From an uncultured Lachnospiraceae bacterium (GTDB lineage: Bacteria > Bacillota > Clostridia > Lachnospirales > Lachnospiraceae): a stretch of DNA of 64,000 bases. The notes under the pieces were generated by a model that saw nothing but the letters and a program-made list of their open reading frames with translations, was not told where the DNA came from and searched no databases. Positions 49,655 to 58,603 of this stretch are shown in pieces (position 1 is the first letter of the stretch; each line of letters opens with the position of its first letter). A program made the position numbers and the translations under genes. The stretch covers positions 1 through 64,000 of the forward strand of contig CATXUX010000014.1 in assembly GCA_958402795.1 (NCBI GenBank), read 5' to 3'.

Positions 49655-49807
49655 AAGACTCAGATAGTTGATAAACAACTATCTCCCCCCTCATAAAGTA
49701 CACGCCGGGCGTGACATCCCGGTGTACACTTTACTCTCATTCCTTTAGATAACTATAAAACAACGAGGAGCTGTCAGCAGTGTGGTTGACAGCTTCTCGT
49801 TGTTTTT
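49655..49807 (+). ncRNA. tandem structured small RNA, copy B
   Basis: Same architecture as copy A: TATACT (49649-49654), hairpin 49662-49684, C-run 49685-49690, second helix closed by TAAAGT/ACTTTA with a different inner stem, conserved tail, and a strong 15-bp terminator (49762-49776 with 49787-49801) plus TTTTT. The variable inner stems keep pairing although their sequences differ, which supports selection for structure. The upstream TTTGGACA-ATTTTC is also shared by both copies. Confidence 0.7.
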
Positions 49808-49881
49808 AGCATTATTTTTCCAATTGACAGTGTCATAGCCGGAAGCGGACATGAAAAACTGGAAGGCGGATTGATTGAAAA

Positions 49882-49926
49882 TACCCCCGTTCCTGTTATA
49901 TCGGCAGGAGCGGGGGTTCTTTTTTC
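49882..49926. terminator. bidirectional terminator next to uxuA
   Basis: ACCCCCGTTCCTG (49882-49894) pairs with CAGGAGCGGGGGT (49905-49917). T-runs lie on the plus side (49918-49926) and, weaker, on the minus side. It would end the minus-strand uxuA transcript. Confidence 0.75.
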
Positions 49927-49936
49927 GGAAACTGAT

Positions 49937-51031
49937 TTATTTCTTTTCCTCATCCAGCTTGTCCAGCAGATCCCATACGCCGAGCATATACTGGATTCCC
50001 AGTGCACGGTCGTACTTGCCGTAACCCGGACGGCAGGTTCCGGGACCTTCTTCCCAGAGCTGACGGCCGTGGTCAGGACGGATATATCCTTCAAATCCGC
50101 AGTCGTGATATGCGCGGAGGATATCGATGATCCCTGTCTCGCCGCAGCAGTCGCGGTGAGCCGCCTCGGAGAAGTCTCCGTTCGGGAAGTGGTGAATGTT
50201 GCGGATGTGTGCAAATGCGATACGGTCGCAGTGCTTGCGAACAATCTCCGCTACATTGTTCTCCGGGTTCGCGTTCAGAGATCCGGAGCAAAGTGCGAGG
50301 CAGTTGTACGGATCGTCAACCATTGCCAGGAACTTGTCGATCGCTTCCGCGTCGGTCAGAAGACGCGGAAGTCCGAAGATATCCCACGGCGGATCATCCG
50401 GGTGGATCGCCATCTTGATACCGCATTCATGGCATACAGGCATCAGCGCCTCCAGGAAGTATTTCAGGTTGTCCCACAGAACATCCTTTGTAACCGGCTC
50501 ATAAGCCTTGAAGAGTTCGTCCAGTTTAGCCATACGCTCCGGCTCCCATCCCGGGAAAGTCATGTTGTACTTCTCGGTGAAGCTCAGGATATAATCTGCC
50601 ATGGACTTGTAGTCGTCCTGGATCATATCTTTCTGGTAGAAGAGTGCGGTAGAACCGTCTCCTACCGGGTGGAACAGATCCGTTCTGGTCCAGTCAAAGA
50701 TCGGCATGAAGTTGTAACAGATTACTTTCACGCCAAACTGGGACAGGTTGCGGATCGTCTGCTTGTAATTCTCAATATACGCGTCTCTGGTCGGAAGACC
50801 GATCTTGATATCGTCGTGTACGTTGACAGATTCAACAACATCCATATTAAAGCCGTATGGCTCTAACTGCTTCTGAACCTCTGCAATCTCATCAACCTCC
50901 CAGACCTCGCCCGGCATCTTGTCATGAAGTGCCCAGACGATGCTCGTTACACCGGGAATCTGCTTAATGTCGGCTAAGGTGATCGGGTCGTTGCCTTCCC
51001 CATACCAGCGCCATCCCATCTGCATTGGCAT
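49937..51031 (-). CDS. uxuA: mannonate dehydratase
   Basis: Dehydrates D-mannonate to 2-keto-3-deoxygluconate in hexuronate (glucuronate) breakdown. The 364-residue TIM-barrel product starts MPMQMGWRWYGEGNDPITL and has KVICYNFMPIFDWTRTDL, IHPDDPPWDIFGLPR and CSGSLNANPENN, all typical of UxuA. AAGGAGGA lies eight bases before ATG 51031. The usual partners (uxuB, uxaC, KDG kinase) are not in this window. Together with the GH2 enzyme at 3.6 kb it could serve glucuronide use, but the genes are 45 kb apart. Confidence 0.94.
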   Translation of the reverse strand: MPMQMGWRWYGEGNDPITLADIKQIPGVTSIVWALHDKMPGEVWEVDEIAEVQKQLEPYGFNMDVVESVNVHDDIKIGLPTRDAYIENYKQTIRNLSQFGVKVICYNFMPIFDWTRTDLFHPVGDGSTALFYQKDMIQDDYKSMADYILSFTEKYNMTFPGWEPERMAKLDELFKAYEPVTKDVLWDNLKYFLEALMPVCHECGIKMAIHPDDPPWDIFGLPRLLTDAEAIDKFLAMVDDPYNCLALCSGSLNANPENNVAEIVRKHCDRIAFAHIRNIHHFPNGDFSEAAHRDCCGETGIIDILRAYHDCGFEGYIRPDHGRQLWEEGPGTCRPGYGKYDRALGIQYMLGVWDLLDKLDEEKK

Positions 51032-51110
51032 AAGTCATTTCCTCCTTAAAATAAGTATAGCTGTCTGCTGATATTATCATACCAGATTGGAGGGGAAAAG
51101 TCACTGCTAA

Positions 51111-51173
51111 TCTTCATTAAATTTTAAGATTTCCCCAAATCCTCCTTAAATTTTCCCAGATATCATGTATACT
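51111..51173 (+). promoter_or_regulatory. promoter with direct repeats upstream of the two-component system
   Basis: Two 15-bp direct repeats (51111-51125 and 51140-51154, 13 of 15 identical, core TTAAATTTT) are spaced 29 bp apart. The second overlaps the -35 area of an extended -10 TGTATACT (51166-51173). Direct repeats of this type are typical OmpR-family binding sites, so autoregulation is likely. Confidence 0.55.
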
Positions 51174-51191
51174 GTAAGGGAGGTGATGAAA

Positions 51192-51890
51192 ATGTACAAT
51201 ATTCTGGTATGTGACGATGACAAAGAAATCGTTGAGGCAATTGATATTTATCTGACGAATGAGGGGTACCACATTTTAAAGGCTTATGACGGGGAGCAGG
51301 CGGTGAAGATCCTTGAGAGTGAGAAGGTGCATCTGCTGATTCTGGACGTGATGATGCCGCGGCTGGACGGGATCCATGCGACGATGAAGATCCGCGAGAA
51401 GCATCAGATTCCGATCATTATCCTTTCTGCGAAGTCGGAAGATGTGGATAAGATCCTCGGGTTGAACGTAGGGGCGGACGATTATGTGACGAAGCCGTTT
51501 AATCCGCTGGAACTGATCGCGAGGGTAAAGTCCCAGCTGCGCCGTTATACGCAGTTTGGCGGCAGTAAGGAAGAAGAGAAGGACACGGTTTACGAGACGG
51601 GAGGACTCCGGATGAATGACAGCCTGAAAGAAGTCACCGTGGACGGGGAACCGGTAAAGCTGACGCCGATCGAGTATAATATCCTCCGGCTTCTGATGAA
51701 GAACCAGGGGCGTGTCTTTTCCATCAGCCAGATATATGAGTCCATCTGGAATGAGGAGGCGATCGGGGCGGATAATACGGTGGCGGTGCACATTCGTCAC
51801 ATCCGGGAGAAGATTGAGATCAATCCGAAGGAACCGCGCTATCTGAAAGTGGTGTGGGGCGTCGGATATAAAGTTGAAAAGCTGCCCTGA
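51192..51890 (+). CDS. OmpR-family response regulator
   Basis: A two-component response regulator of 232 residues. The receiver domain has the acidic pair DDD (about 9-11), phospho-acceptor Asp near 52 (LILDVMMPRLDG), and Lys near 101 (VTKPFNPLEL). The C-terminal winged helix (about 135-230) has LTPIEYNILRLLMKNQGRVFS and DNTVAVHIRHIREK. The start at 51192 follows GGGAGGTGA; the upstream ATG 51186 lies in that site. It is followed 21 bases later by its sensor kinase. The VanR-like sequence fits envelope or antibiotic stress, but this is not specific. Confidence 0.92.
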   Translation: MYNILVCDDDKEIVEAIDIYLTNEGYHILKAYDGEQAVKILESEKVHLLILDVMMPRLDGIHATMKIREKHQIPIIILSAKSEDVDKILGLNVGADDYVTKPFNPLELIARVKSQLRRYTQFGGSKEEEKDTVYETGGLRMNDSLKEVTVDGEPVKLTPIEYNILRLLMKNQGRVFSISQIYESIWNEEAIGADNTVAVHIRHIREKIEINPKEPRYLKVVWGVGYKVEKLP

Positions 51891-51911
51891 CGGCAGCGGG
51901 AAGGAGTGTTT

Positions 51912-54551
51912 ATGGGGAAATGGTATCGCCTGCCTGTAGTGAAAGCGGCGCTGGTTCTGCTCTCTGTGGTTGCGGCGACAGCGGCAGGAGTCGGTCTGGT
52001 CATTTGTCTTACCTTTTCCGATATGATGCCGGAAGGATTTTTCTCCGGAACGGCGGAGCAATATGAAGATACGGCGGGGTTTAATGACCTGATGAGCAGC
52101 GCGGCAGTGAATGTGCTGAACCGGGAATCGACGGGACGTCAGTTGGAGTCGGACGGAAAGTATGATCCGGATAAGTTGGTGGATATTGAGGAGTATGAAA
52201 ACTCTTCGACAGTCATAGGGAAAAATGAATCCGGGATCGCATACCGTCTGGGAGATCTTGTTGACTGGGGGGAAAAGATTAACAATGACGGTGTGAACCG
52301 CAATCGGAAGATCGTGGTCTGCCAGAAGATGGACGGAAGCTACGACTATTATACGTGGGAAGATTTTAAGAACATGGTGCAGGACAATACGATGGCTTTT
52401 TACTCACCCACATCCTATTTTACAACGACAGAGGAGGCAACTACGGCGGAAGATCTGCTGCAAGTGCTGGAAGACGATATATCGCTTCAGGACTACTGGG
52501 GCAAGGGCGTAATGGAGCTTGCGGTTATGGAGACAATCTCGGATTCCGGCGAGCGGGAAGTGCTGGAAGATCCGATCTATTATCAGGACGCGTGGGTGAT
52601 GTATTCCATGGAAGAAGAGTATCCGCCGGACGGGGCAGACAGCCTTCTGGACATTGTAAACCAGAAAGAGGAATGGAACGGGGAACTGGAAAACATTCTG
52701 GATCGTGTTGAGAGCGCGGCGACCTCGCTATATTTCAGCTATTCATCCTATATCAATCATAGAGAAGAATGGAGCGAGGGTGACACGAATTTTTCATGGA
52801 TACTGCTGGATACCGTGGCGAAGCAGGTATATACGAACCACAGTGAGTATCAGGACTATGGTGCAGCTGAGGAACAGATCCGTGAGCTGGCAGACCAGGA
52901 CAACACGAAATATGTGGTCGTATGCCCGAAGCTGGAGGATTTCCGGACCAATATCAGTAAAGCCTCCGCAGCAGACTGGAGAAGCCAGATCGAAGCATTT
53001 TCCGGAATGGATGATCATTATGTATTCGCGGCGGCAGTAGATACGACCTATCCGATCCAGGATGTTTTTTATGAGTCGGAGGAAGCATATGGTAATGCAG
53101 CGCCGTATCTGAACGGTGCAAGACTCGCTATCATTCCGGCATTGCTGCTGTTCCTTGTCGGAATCGTATGGCTTACACTGGCGGCGGGACGCAGAGCGGA
53201 CGATGAGGAACTGCACCTGAATGCATTTGACCGGTGGAAGACCGAGCTGGGCGCAGCGGCGGTGATTGCGCCGTGGGTATTCTTTACCATGATCCTGGGA
53301 TCCTCATGGAACGGACTCGGATACCGTGTCGGATATGACGGCGGATATGAATCCGGGCAATCTGCTGCGATTATATACTATGTGGCAGATATCAACACGG
53401 CAGAAATGTTGGCGCTTGTGGTATATATCGCATTGACCGTGCTGCTGTTTCTGGCAGGCTGGCTCAGCCTTGTGCGCAGGATCAAAGGGAAAACGATCTG
53501 GAAAAACAGTATCCTTTGGCAGATCGTCCGGTTGTTTGGACGGTTCGGCGGATTCTTGTGGGACGTTTGGCGCGGCCGCAGTGCGGTCTGGCATACAGTG
53601 ATCGCTTTCGGAGGATTCGTACTGGTGCACTGGGTCGCATGGATCTGTGCCCACAACGGACTTGCACTTTTCCTCATGCTTGCGGTGGAGGCGGTGGCAG
53701 GATATGTGCTTCTGCGCGACGCAATGGATCAGGATAAGATCAAAAAAGGCGTAAAAGAACTGTCCGGCGGCAATATGGAGTATCAGATCCCGCTGGAGAA
53801 GATGCGGGGGAATAACCTGGAAACTGCAAAAGCAGTGAACGACATTGGAAACGGACTGCAGCGTGCGGTAGAAGAAAAGATGAAAAGCGAACGGCTGAAG
53901 ACAGACCTGATCACCAATGTCTCCCACGACATTAAGACGCCTCTGACGTCGATCATCAACTATGTGGATCTGCTGAAGCGGGAAAATATCGACAATCCGA
54001 AGGTGCAGGAATATATCCGGATTCTGGAAGAAAAAGCACAGCGTCTGAAAACCCTGACGGAAGATGTGGTCGAGGCGTCCAAAGTCAGCAGCGGTAACAT
54101 CAGACTGGAACTGATGGACGTTGACCTTGCGGAAATGGTGAACCAGGCGGTCGGCGAATTCTCTGAGCGGATGGAGGCGAACAATCTGACGGTGGTTGTG
54201 TCGATTCCGGAGCAGCCGGTGGTGGTTCATGTGGATAACCGGCGTATGTGGAGGGTTCTGGAAAATATATTCAGCAACGCTGCAAAATACGCGATGCCGG
54301 GGACACGGATCTATGTGGATCTCCTTCGGGCAGGAGAAAAAGTTGTGTTTACAATGAAGAATGTATCGGCCCAGCCTCTGAATATCAAGGCGGAGGAACT
54401 GACAGAGCGGTTCATCCGGGGCGACGTCTCCCGGAGTACGGAAGGCAGCGGACTGGGATTGTCGATCGCAAGTACACTGACGGAGATGCAGGGCGGTACA
54501 TTTGAAATCTATCTTGACGGAGATCTGTTCAAGGTGACGATCACCTTTTAA
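51912..54551 (+). CDS. sensor histidine kinase with large extracellular domain
   Basis: A membrane kinase of 879 residues. One transmembrane helix at about 7-35 is followed by a large extracellular domain (about 36-405), then five or six membrane helices (about 405-610), a HAMP-like linker, the HisKA domain with NVSHDIKTPLTSI (phospho-His near 672) and a HATPase domain with N-box IFSNAAKYAM and G-boxes GSGLGLSIA. The multi-helix block between the sensor domain and the kinase is unusual. The ATG at 51912 has AAGGAG five bases upstream. It pairs with the response regulator encoded upstream. Confidence 0.9.
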   Translation: MGKWYRLPVVKAALVLLSVVAATAAGVGLVICLTFSDMMPEGFFSGTAEQYEDTAGFNDLMSSAAVNVLNRESTGRQLESDGKYDPDKLVDIEEYENSSTVIGKNESGIAYRLGDLVDWGEKINNDGVNRNRKIVVCQKMDGSYDYYTWEDFKNMVQDNTMAFYSPTSYFTTTEEATTAEDLLQVLEDDISLQDYWGKGVMELAVMETISDSGEREVLEDPIYYQDAWVMYSMEEEYPPDGADSLLDIVNQKEEWNGELENILDRVESAATSLYFSYSSYINHREEWSEGDTNFSWILLDTVAKQVYTNHSEYQDYGAAEEQIRELADQDNTKYVVVCPKLEDFRTNISKASAADWRSQIEAFSGMDDHYVFAAAVDTTYPIQDVFYESEEAYGNAAPYLNGARLAIIPALLLFLVGIVWLTLAAGRRADDEELHLNAFDRWKTELGAAAVIAPWVFFTMILGSSWNGLGYRVGYDGGYESGQSAAIIYYVADINTAEMLALVVYIALTVLLFLAGWLSLVRRIKGKTIWKNSILWQIVRLFGRFGGFLWDVWRGRSAVWHTVIAFGGFVLVHWVAWICAHNGLALFLMLAVEAVAGYVLLRDAMDQDKIKKGVKELSGGNMEYQIPLEKMRGNNLETAKAVNDIGNGLQRAVEEKMKSERLKTDLITNVSHDIKTPLTSIINYVDLLKRENIDNPKVQEYIRILEEKAQRLKTLTEDVVEASKVSSGNIRLELMDVDLAEMVNQAVGEFSERMEANNLTVVVSIPEQPVVVHVDNRRMWRVLENIFSNAAKYAMPGTRIYVDLLRAGEKVVFTMKNVSAQPLNIKAEELTERFIRGDVSRSTEGSGLGLSIASTLTEMQGGTFEIYLDGDLFKVTITF

Positions 54552-54586
54552 AGGAAGAGAAACCAAAAAAGTTTTGTTTCATCAGG

Positions 54587-54616
54587 AGAGCGGAAAAAGC
54601 AGAGCCGCTCTCTTTT
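54587..54616 (+). terminator. terminator of the two-component operon
   Basis: GAGAGCGG (54587-54594) pairs with CCGCTCTC (54605-54612), followed by TTTT. It separates the kinase gene from the structured RNA. Confidence 0.8.
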
Positions 54617-54656
54617 CGTATTGCATGATTCCTGATTTTGCTTTACAATAATGTAA

Positions 54657-54855
54657 TGATGATACCAGGGTCAAAAGGTCTAAACCCACATGAGCTTGCT
54701 CATAGGTGGGTGAAAGATCTTGGGACCCGCCCCAATATGAGGATAAAAGTGTGGCATGAGCCACACGATATCCGAATTTGGGGGAGGATTGTGGGAGTGC
54801 GTAGCACGAAGCAATCCGTAGGTATCATGGTTGGGGGCTTTTGCCCCCAACATCG
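54657..54855 (+). ncRNA. structured RNA element, resembling HEARO/omega RNA (no nuclease gene attached)
   Basis: An outer helix ATGATACC (54659-54666) with GGTATCAT (54821-54828) closes a multi-branch fold. Inside are AGGTCT/AGATCT (54676-54681 with 54715-54720) enclosing an ACCCAC..GTGGGT hairpin (54684-54711), GGGTC/GACCC (54668-54672 with 54724-54728), GTGTGGC/GCCACAC (54749-54766) and GGATTG/CAATCC (54786-54817). A strong TTGGGGGC-TTTT-GCCCCCAA hairpin (54831-54850) follows. This order recalls the HEARO (IsrB-associated omega) RNAs, which insert near ATGA motifs. The family call is from memory; the structure itself is clear. Confidence 0.6.
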
Positions 54856-54877
54856 TGTAATAAAGGGAGAATACAGA

Positions 54878-56122
54878 ATGGATAAATTAAAGTCATTGTT
54901 AGAAGAGACGTTCAATATAGATTTTATACGTGCGGTTGTGAGTAATCCGAGGTCGAAAGAGGGAATACTAAAGATCAAAGTCCGGCCGGTCATGCTGCAC
55001 GGGGAGTTATACTTTCAACTGGAATCGTTTACGCGTACCCAGGCATTTCATGAGAATCTGCCGCCGGAGCAGGCGGCAAAGCGGCTGTACAGCTACATGG
55101 AGCAGTTCCGCCAGATGCAGATAGCAACCCGGACGGCGGATTATACAGTACTGATCAGTAAAAAGGGAAAGGTGACGGTGCAGAAGAAGCGGGCGGAAGC
55201 GCCCCGGGAAGTGAAGATCCGCGCGCACAACCGGGATAAGAATTATATCCTGAGGGAGGGCATGGAGATTCCGTTTCTGCAGGACCTTGGCGTGATGACA
55301 AAGGAAGGCAGGCTGGTTCGCGGCAAGATGGATAAATTCCGGCAGATCAACCGTTTTCTGGAGTTTATAGAGGATATTCTGCCGGAACTTGACCGCGGAC
55401 GGGAACTGACGATTCTGGATTTCGGGTGCGGAAAGTCGTATCTCACCTTTGCCATGTACTATTACCTGCATGAACTGAAAAAATATGATATCCGTATCAT
55501 CGGACTGGATCTGAAAGAAGAGGTGATCGAACACTGCAACGCGCTGGCGGAAAAATACGGCTACGAAAAGCTGACGTTTCTGACCGGGGATATTGCGGAG
55601 TATGACGGTGTGGACGCGGTGGATATGGTGGTCACACTTCATGCGTGCGATACGGCGACGGATCACGCGCTGGCGAAGGCAATCGCATGGGGCGCGAAAG
55701 TGATCTTGTCTGTGCCTTGCTGCCAGCATGAACTGAACGGACAGATGCGAAACGAAATTCTTGCTCCGGTCATGAAATACGGTCTTCTAAAGGAGCGGTT
55801 TGCCGCGCTTGTCACGGATGGACTTCGGGCAGAGTATCTGGAACGGGAAGGATATGACACACAGGTTCTGGAGTTTATTGAGATGGAGCATACACCGAAA
55901 AATATCCTGCTGCGGGCAGTAAAGCGTGGGGAGAGCTGCCCGGATGGAGCAGAGACGCCGTGCAGGAGAGAGATTCAGGCGTGTGAAGCATTTCTGCATG
56001 TCGAGCCGACATTGGGAAAACTGCTCTCAGAGCATCAGGATGCGAGTGGGGAGAGATGGGATCATGCAGACGGGATACCGGCGGTATGTGAGAAGAAGCA
56101 GACAGGGGAGGATCTTTCATAA
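54878..56122 (+). CDS. class I SAM-dependent methyltransferase (METTL25/GSTCD-like)
   Basis: A 414-residue protein with an N-terminal domain of about 165 residues (DIRAVVSNPR-like IDFIRAVVSNPR, KIKVRPVMLHGELYFQLESF) and a C-terminal methyltransferase domain. The SAM motif ILDFGCGKSYLTFAMYYYL lies near residue 185, and VTLHACDTATDHAL with LSVPCCQHELN near 265-295 is diagnostic for the Methyltransf_32 group. The ATG at 54878 follows AAAGGGAGA; the frame is open further upstream only because it crosses the structured RNA. The target is unknown, possibly RNA. A short low-complexity tail ends the protein. It leads a three-gene run with the next two. Confidence 0.85.
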   Translation: MDKLKSLLEETFNIDFIRAVVSNPRSKEGILKIKVRPVMLHGELYFQLESFTRTQAFHENLPPEQAAKRLYSYMEQFRQMQIATRTADYTVLISKKGKVTVQKKRAEAPREVKIRAHNRDKNYILREGMEIPFLQDLGVMTKEGRLVRGKMDKFRQINRFLEFIEDILPELDRGRELTILDFGCGKSYLTFAMYYYLHELKKYDIRIIGLDLKEEVIEHCNALAEKYGYEKLTFLTGDIAEYDGVDAVDMVVTLHACDTATDHALAKAIAWGAKVILSVPCCQHELNGQMRNEILAPVMKYGLLKERFAALVTDGLRAEYLEREGYDTQVLEFIEMEHTPKNILLRAVKRGESCPDGAETPCRREIQACEAFLHVEPTLGKLLSEHQDASGERWDHADGIPAVCEKKQTGEDLS

Positions 56123-56134
56123 GGGGTGCAAGTG

Positions 56135-58591
56135 ATGAAGAAAGTAAAAAAGATAGCAATCAAAACAGGAGTCCTGCTACTTGTGTTCATTGCGGCAGTA
56201 TTTGTCAGCAGCATGCTGCAGAATACAGGGACGGACGATCAGACGATCAGTATGGGGGAACCGGTGCTTCCCAGAGTTTCTTTTCAGGTGGAAGGACATA
56301 CGGTCAATACATTGTCCGGTTATGTGGAGGAGATGGACGTCACCGCCATGCGCGACACGATCACGCCGGTACAATTAAACGGAAAGCTGGAGATGCAGAT
56401 CGAGGCGGACGGGGCCGAGATCACGGGGATTTCCTACGAGGCATTGTCGCTGGACGGACAAGAGCAGTATGTCGCGGGCAGCGCGGAGATGTCAGGCGGA
56501 GAAGACCAGGAACAGCCTGTGGTTACGCTGGAAGTGGCGAAAGCACTCTCAAGCACGATCCCGGAGGCCGTGCTCAAGGTCACGCTTCAGGCGGACGGAA
56601 GAGACGTTTATTACTATACCCGGATCGAGCGGATCGAAGACCGGTCGATCAATGAATGTATGAGTTTTGCAAAAGACTTCCACGACAAGACATTCGACGC
56701 GGGCAGCTCGGAGGAGCTGGAGCAGTATCTGGAGGCAAATGAAGAAAGCGACAATACAACACTCCAGACCGTGAACATTCATTCGGATGTGGCGCATATC
56801 CAGTGGGGGTTACTGGCGCCTCAGGTGTCAACTGAAGTGGAATGGAGTATCAAAGAGTGCAATACGGTCTATACCTCTCTGCTCGCGCGCTACCAGGTGA
56901 CATGCGAGGGGGACGGCGGGGAAGTCGAGACCTACAATATCCGGGAGTTTTTCCGGGTGCGGTGCAGTGAGGGCGAGATGTATCTTCTGGATTATAACCG
57001 TACGATGAACCAGATATTCAACGGGACAAAATCCGTCATAGATAAGAAGGGGATCCTGCTTGGGATGACCGGCGATGATGTAAACTACCGGATAAATGCT
57101 GCAGGTACGATCGTTGCTTTTGTGCAGGAACGGGATCTTTGGACCTACAACAAGAGCGCGGATGAACTGTCCCTGGTGTTCAGCTTTTCCAACATGGAAG
57201 GGCAGGATGCGCGCAGCAGGAACGATGAGCACGATGTGCGGATCATCAGTATGGATGATGACGGCAACATGGTTTTCGCGGTATATGGTTACATGAACCG
57301 GGGAGAGCATGAGGGAACGGTCGGCGTGGATATTTACTATTTTGATATCTCAGAAAATGCGATCGAAGAAAAAGCATTTATCCCAAGTACCAAGTCCTAT
57401 GCGATCGCGGCAGACGAACTGGGCAGGATGGTGTATTTCAACCAGACGCAGCAGAGATTGTACGTACTGGCGGGAGGAACGTTATATCAGGTAGATCTTG
57501 AAGAAAATGAGCAGACCAGTCTGGCGGAAAATCTGGAAGAGGGACAGTATGTGGTGTCTGATGACGGAGAACAGATTGCGTTCCAGACAGAGGGCGGTCT
57601 GAATACAGCGGCGGAAGTGGAAGTGCTCGATCTGTCCGGTGCAGAATCTTATCAGATCCAGGCGCCCGACGGCGAAGCAGTTCGTCCGCTTGGCTTTGTA
57701 AATGAGGATTTTATCTGTGGTTATGTGAGGGAGAGCGACCGGGGATCGACCGTGGCAGGGGAAGAGTTCCTTCCTATGTATAAACTGGAAATCCGGGATG
57801 CCTCCGGGGCAGTGGTCAAGACGTATGAGCAGGAAGGAATTTATCTGACGGATATTCTGATCGAGGACAGCCTGGTAACGCTAAACCGTGTTACGAACAC
57901 AAATGGTATTTACACAGGAACTGCACAGGATTATATCACGAGTAATGAAGAGCGGCAGGAGACAGACGTCACACTGGAGAGCTTTTCTACGGATCTGAAA
58001 GAAAAACAGATGCGGTTTACTTTTGCAGACGGGATAGAAGAGCTGGCGCCGCGTATCTTGCGTCCGAAGCAGGTGATGCACGAGCAGGCGCTTACGATCT
58101 CCTTTGACGACGGGGTAAAAACAGATAAATATTACGTTTATGGCATGGGTGAGCTGGTGGCAGTGTACGATAAGGCAGCCTATGCAATCCAGAAGGCCGA
58201 GCAGGTGTCCGGCGTTGTGATCTCATCGGAACAGTCCTATATCTGGGAGAAAGGCAACCGGGATCTGGTATACAGTACGGGCGCGGAGGCATTTGGAAAA
58301 GCCGAGGGACAGACATCGCTTGATGCATGCACGGCATACATGGAGCGGTATGAGGCGAAGCGGATCGACCTGACCGGGTGCACGCTGGATCAGGTGCTTT
58401 ATATCATCAATAAAGGGAGACCGATGATTGCAATGACAGATGCTGCGCATGCGATTCTGCTGACCGGATACACGACAACGGATGTGACCTATATTGATCC
58501 GGACGACGGGGCAGAGCATACGGTTGATATGGACACGATGAATGCCATGGTCGCAGGCAGCGGAAATACATTTATCGGGTATGTAAAATAG
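56135..58591 (+). CDS. exported/membrane-anchored propeller protein with a degenerate C39-like domain
   Basis: An 819-residue protein that I cannot assign to a named family. An N-terminal membrane anchor (about 7-28) is followed by an extracellular alpha/beta part to about 290, a WD40-like propeller region (about 300-650, with repeats such as LWTYNKSADELSLVFSF and VYFNQTQQRLYVLAGGTLYQVD) and a C-terminal segment (about 730-819) like the second half of a peptidase C39 domain: KGRPMIAMTDAAHAILLTGY..DPDDG. The catalytic Cys half is not recognisable. It starts 12 bases after the methyltransferase and ends 12 bases before the nuclease. Confidence 0.7.
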   Translation: MKKVKKIAIKTGVLLLVFIAAVFVSSMLQNTGTDDQTISMGEPVLPRVSFQVEGHTVNTLSGYVEEMDVTAMRDTITPVQLNGKLEMQIEADGAEITGISYEALSLDGQEQYVAGSAEMSGGEDQEQPVVTLEVAKALSSTIPEAVLKVTLQADGRDVYYYTRIERIEDRSINECMSFAKDFHDKTFDAGSSEELEQYLEANEESDNTTLQTVNIHSDVAHIQWGLLAPQVSTEVEWSIKECNTVYTSLLARYQVTCEGDGGEVETYNIREFFRVRCSEGEMYLLDYNRTMNQIFNGTKSVIDKKGILLGMTGDDVNYRINAAGTIVAFVQERDLWTYNKSADELSLVFSFSNMEGQDARSRNDEHDVRIISMDDDGNMVFAVYGYMNRGEHEGTVGVDIYYFDISENAIEEKAFIPSTKSYAIAADELGRMVYFNQTQQRLYVLAGGTLYQVDLEENEQTSLAENLEEGQYVVSDDGEQIAFQTEGGLNTAAEVEVLDLSGAESYQIQAPDGEAVRPLGFVNEDFICGYVRESDRGSTVAGEEFLPMYKLEIRDASGAVVKTYEQEGIYLTDILIEDSLVTLNRVTNTNGIYTGTAQDYITSNEERQETDVTLESFSTDLKEKQMRFTFADGIEELAPRILRPKQVMHEQALTISFDDGVKTDKYYVYGMGELVAVYDKAAYAIQKAEQVSGVVISSEQSYIWEKGNRDLVYSTGAEAFGKAEGQTSLDACTAYMERYEAKRIDLTGCTLDQVLYIINKGRPMIAMTDAAHAILLTGYTTTDVTYIDPDDGAEHTVDMDTMNAMVAGSGNTFIGYVK

Positions 58592-58603
58592 CAGGGGTTA
58601 GAA

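Noticed and set aside
53304..54566. A 420-codon minus-strand frame opposite the histidine kinase
   Set aside because: It is antisense to well-defined HisKA and HATPase domains; no start signal or recognisable domain.
54638..54877. An N-terminal extension of the methyltransferase by 80 codons
   Set aside because: The extension is the structured RNA read by chance; a good ribosome-binding site lies directly before ATG 54878.
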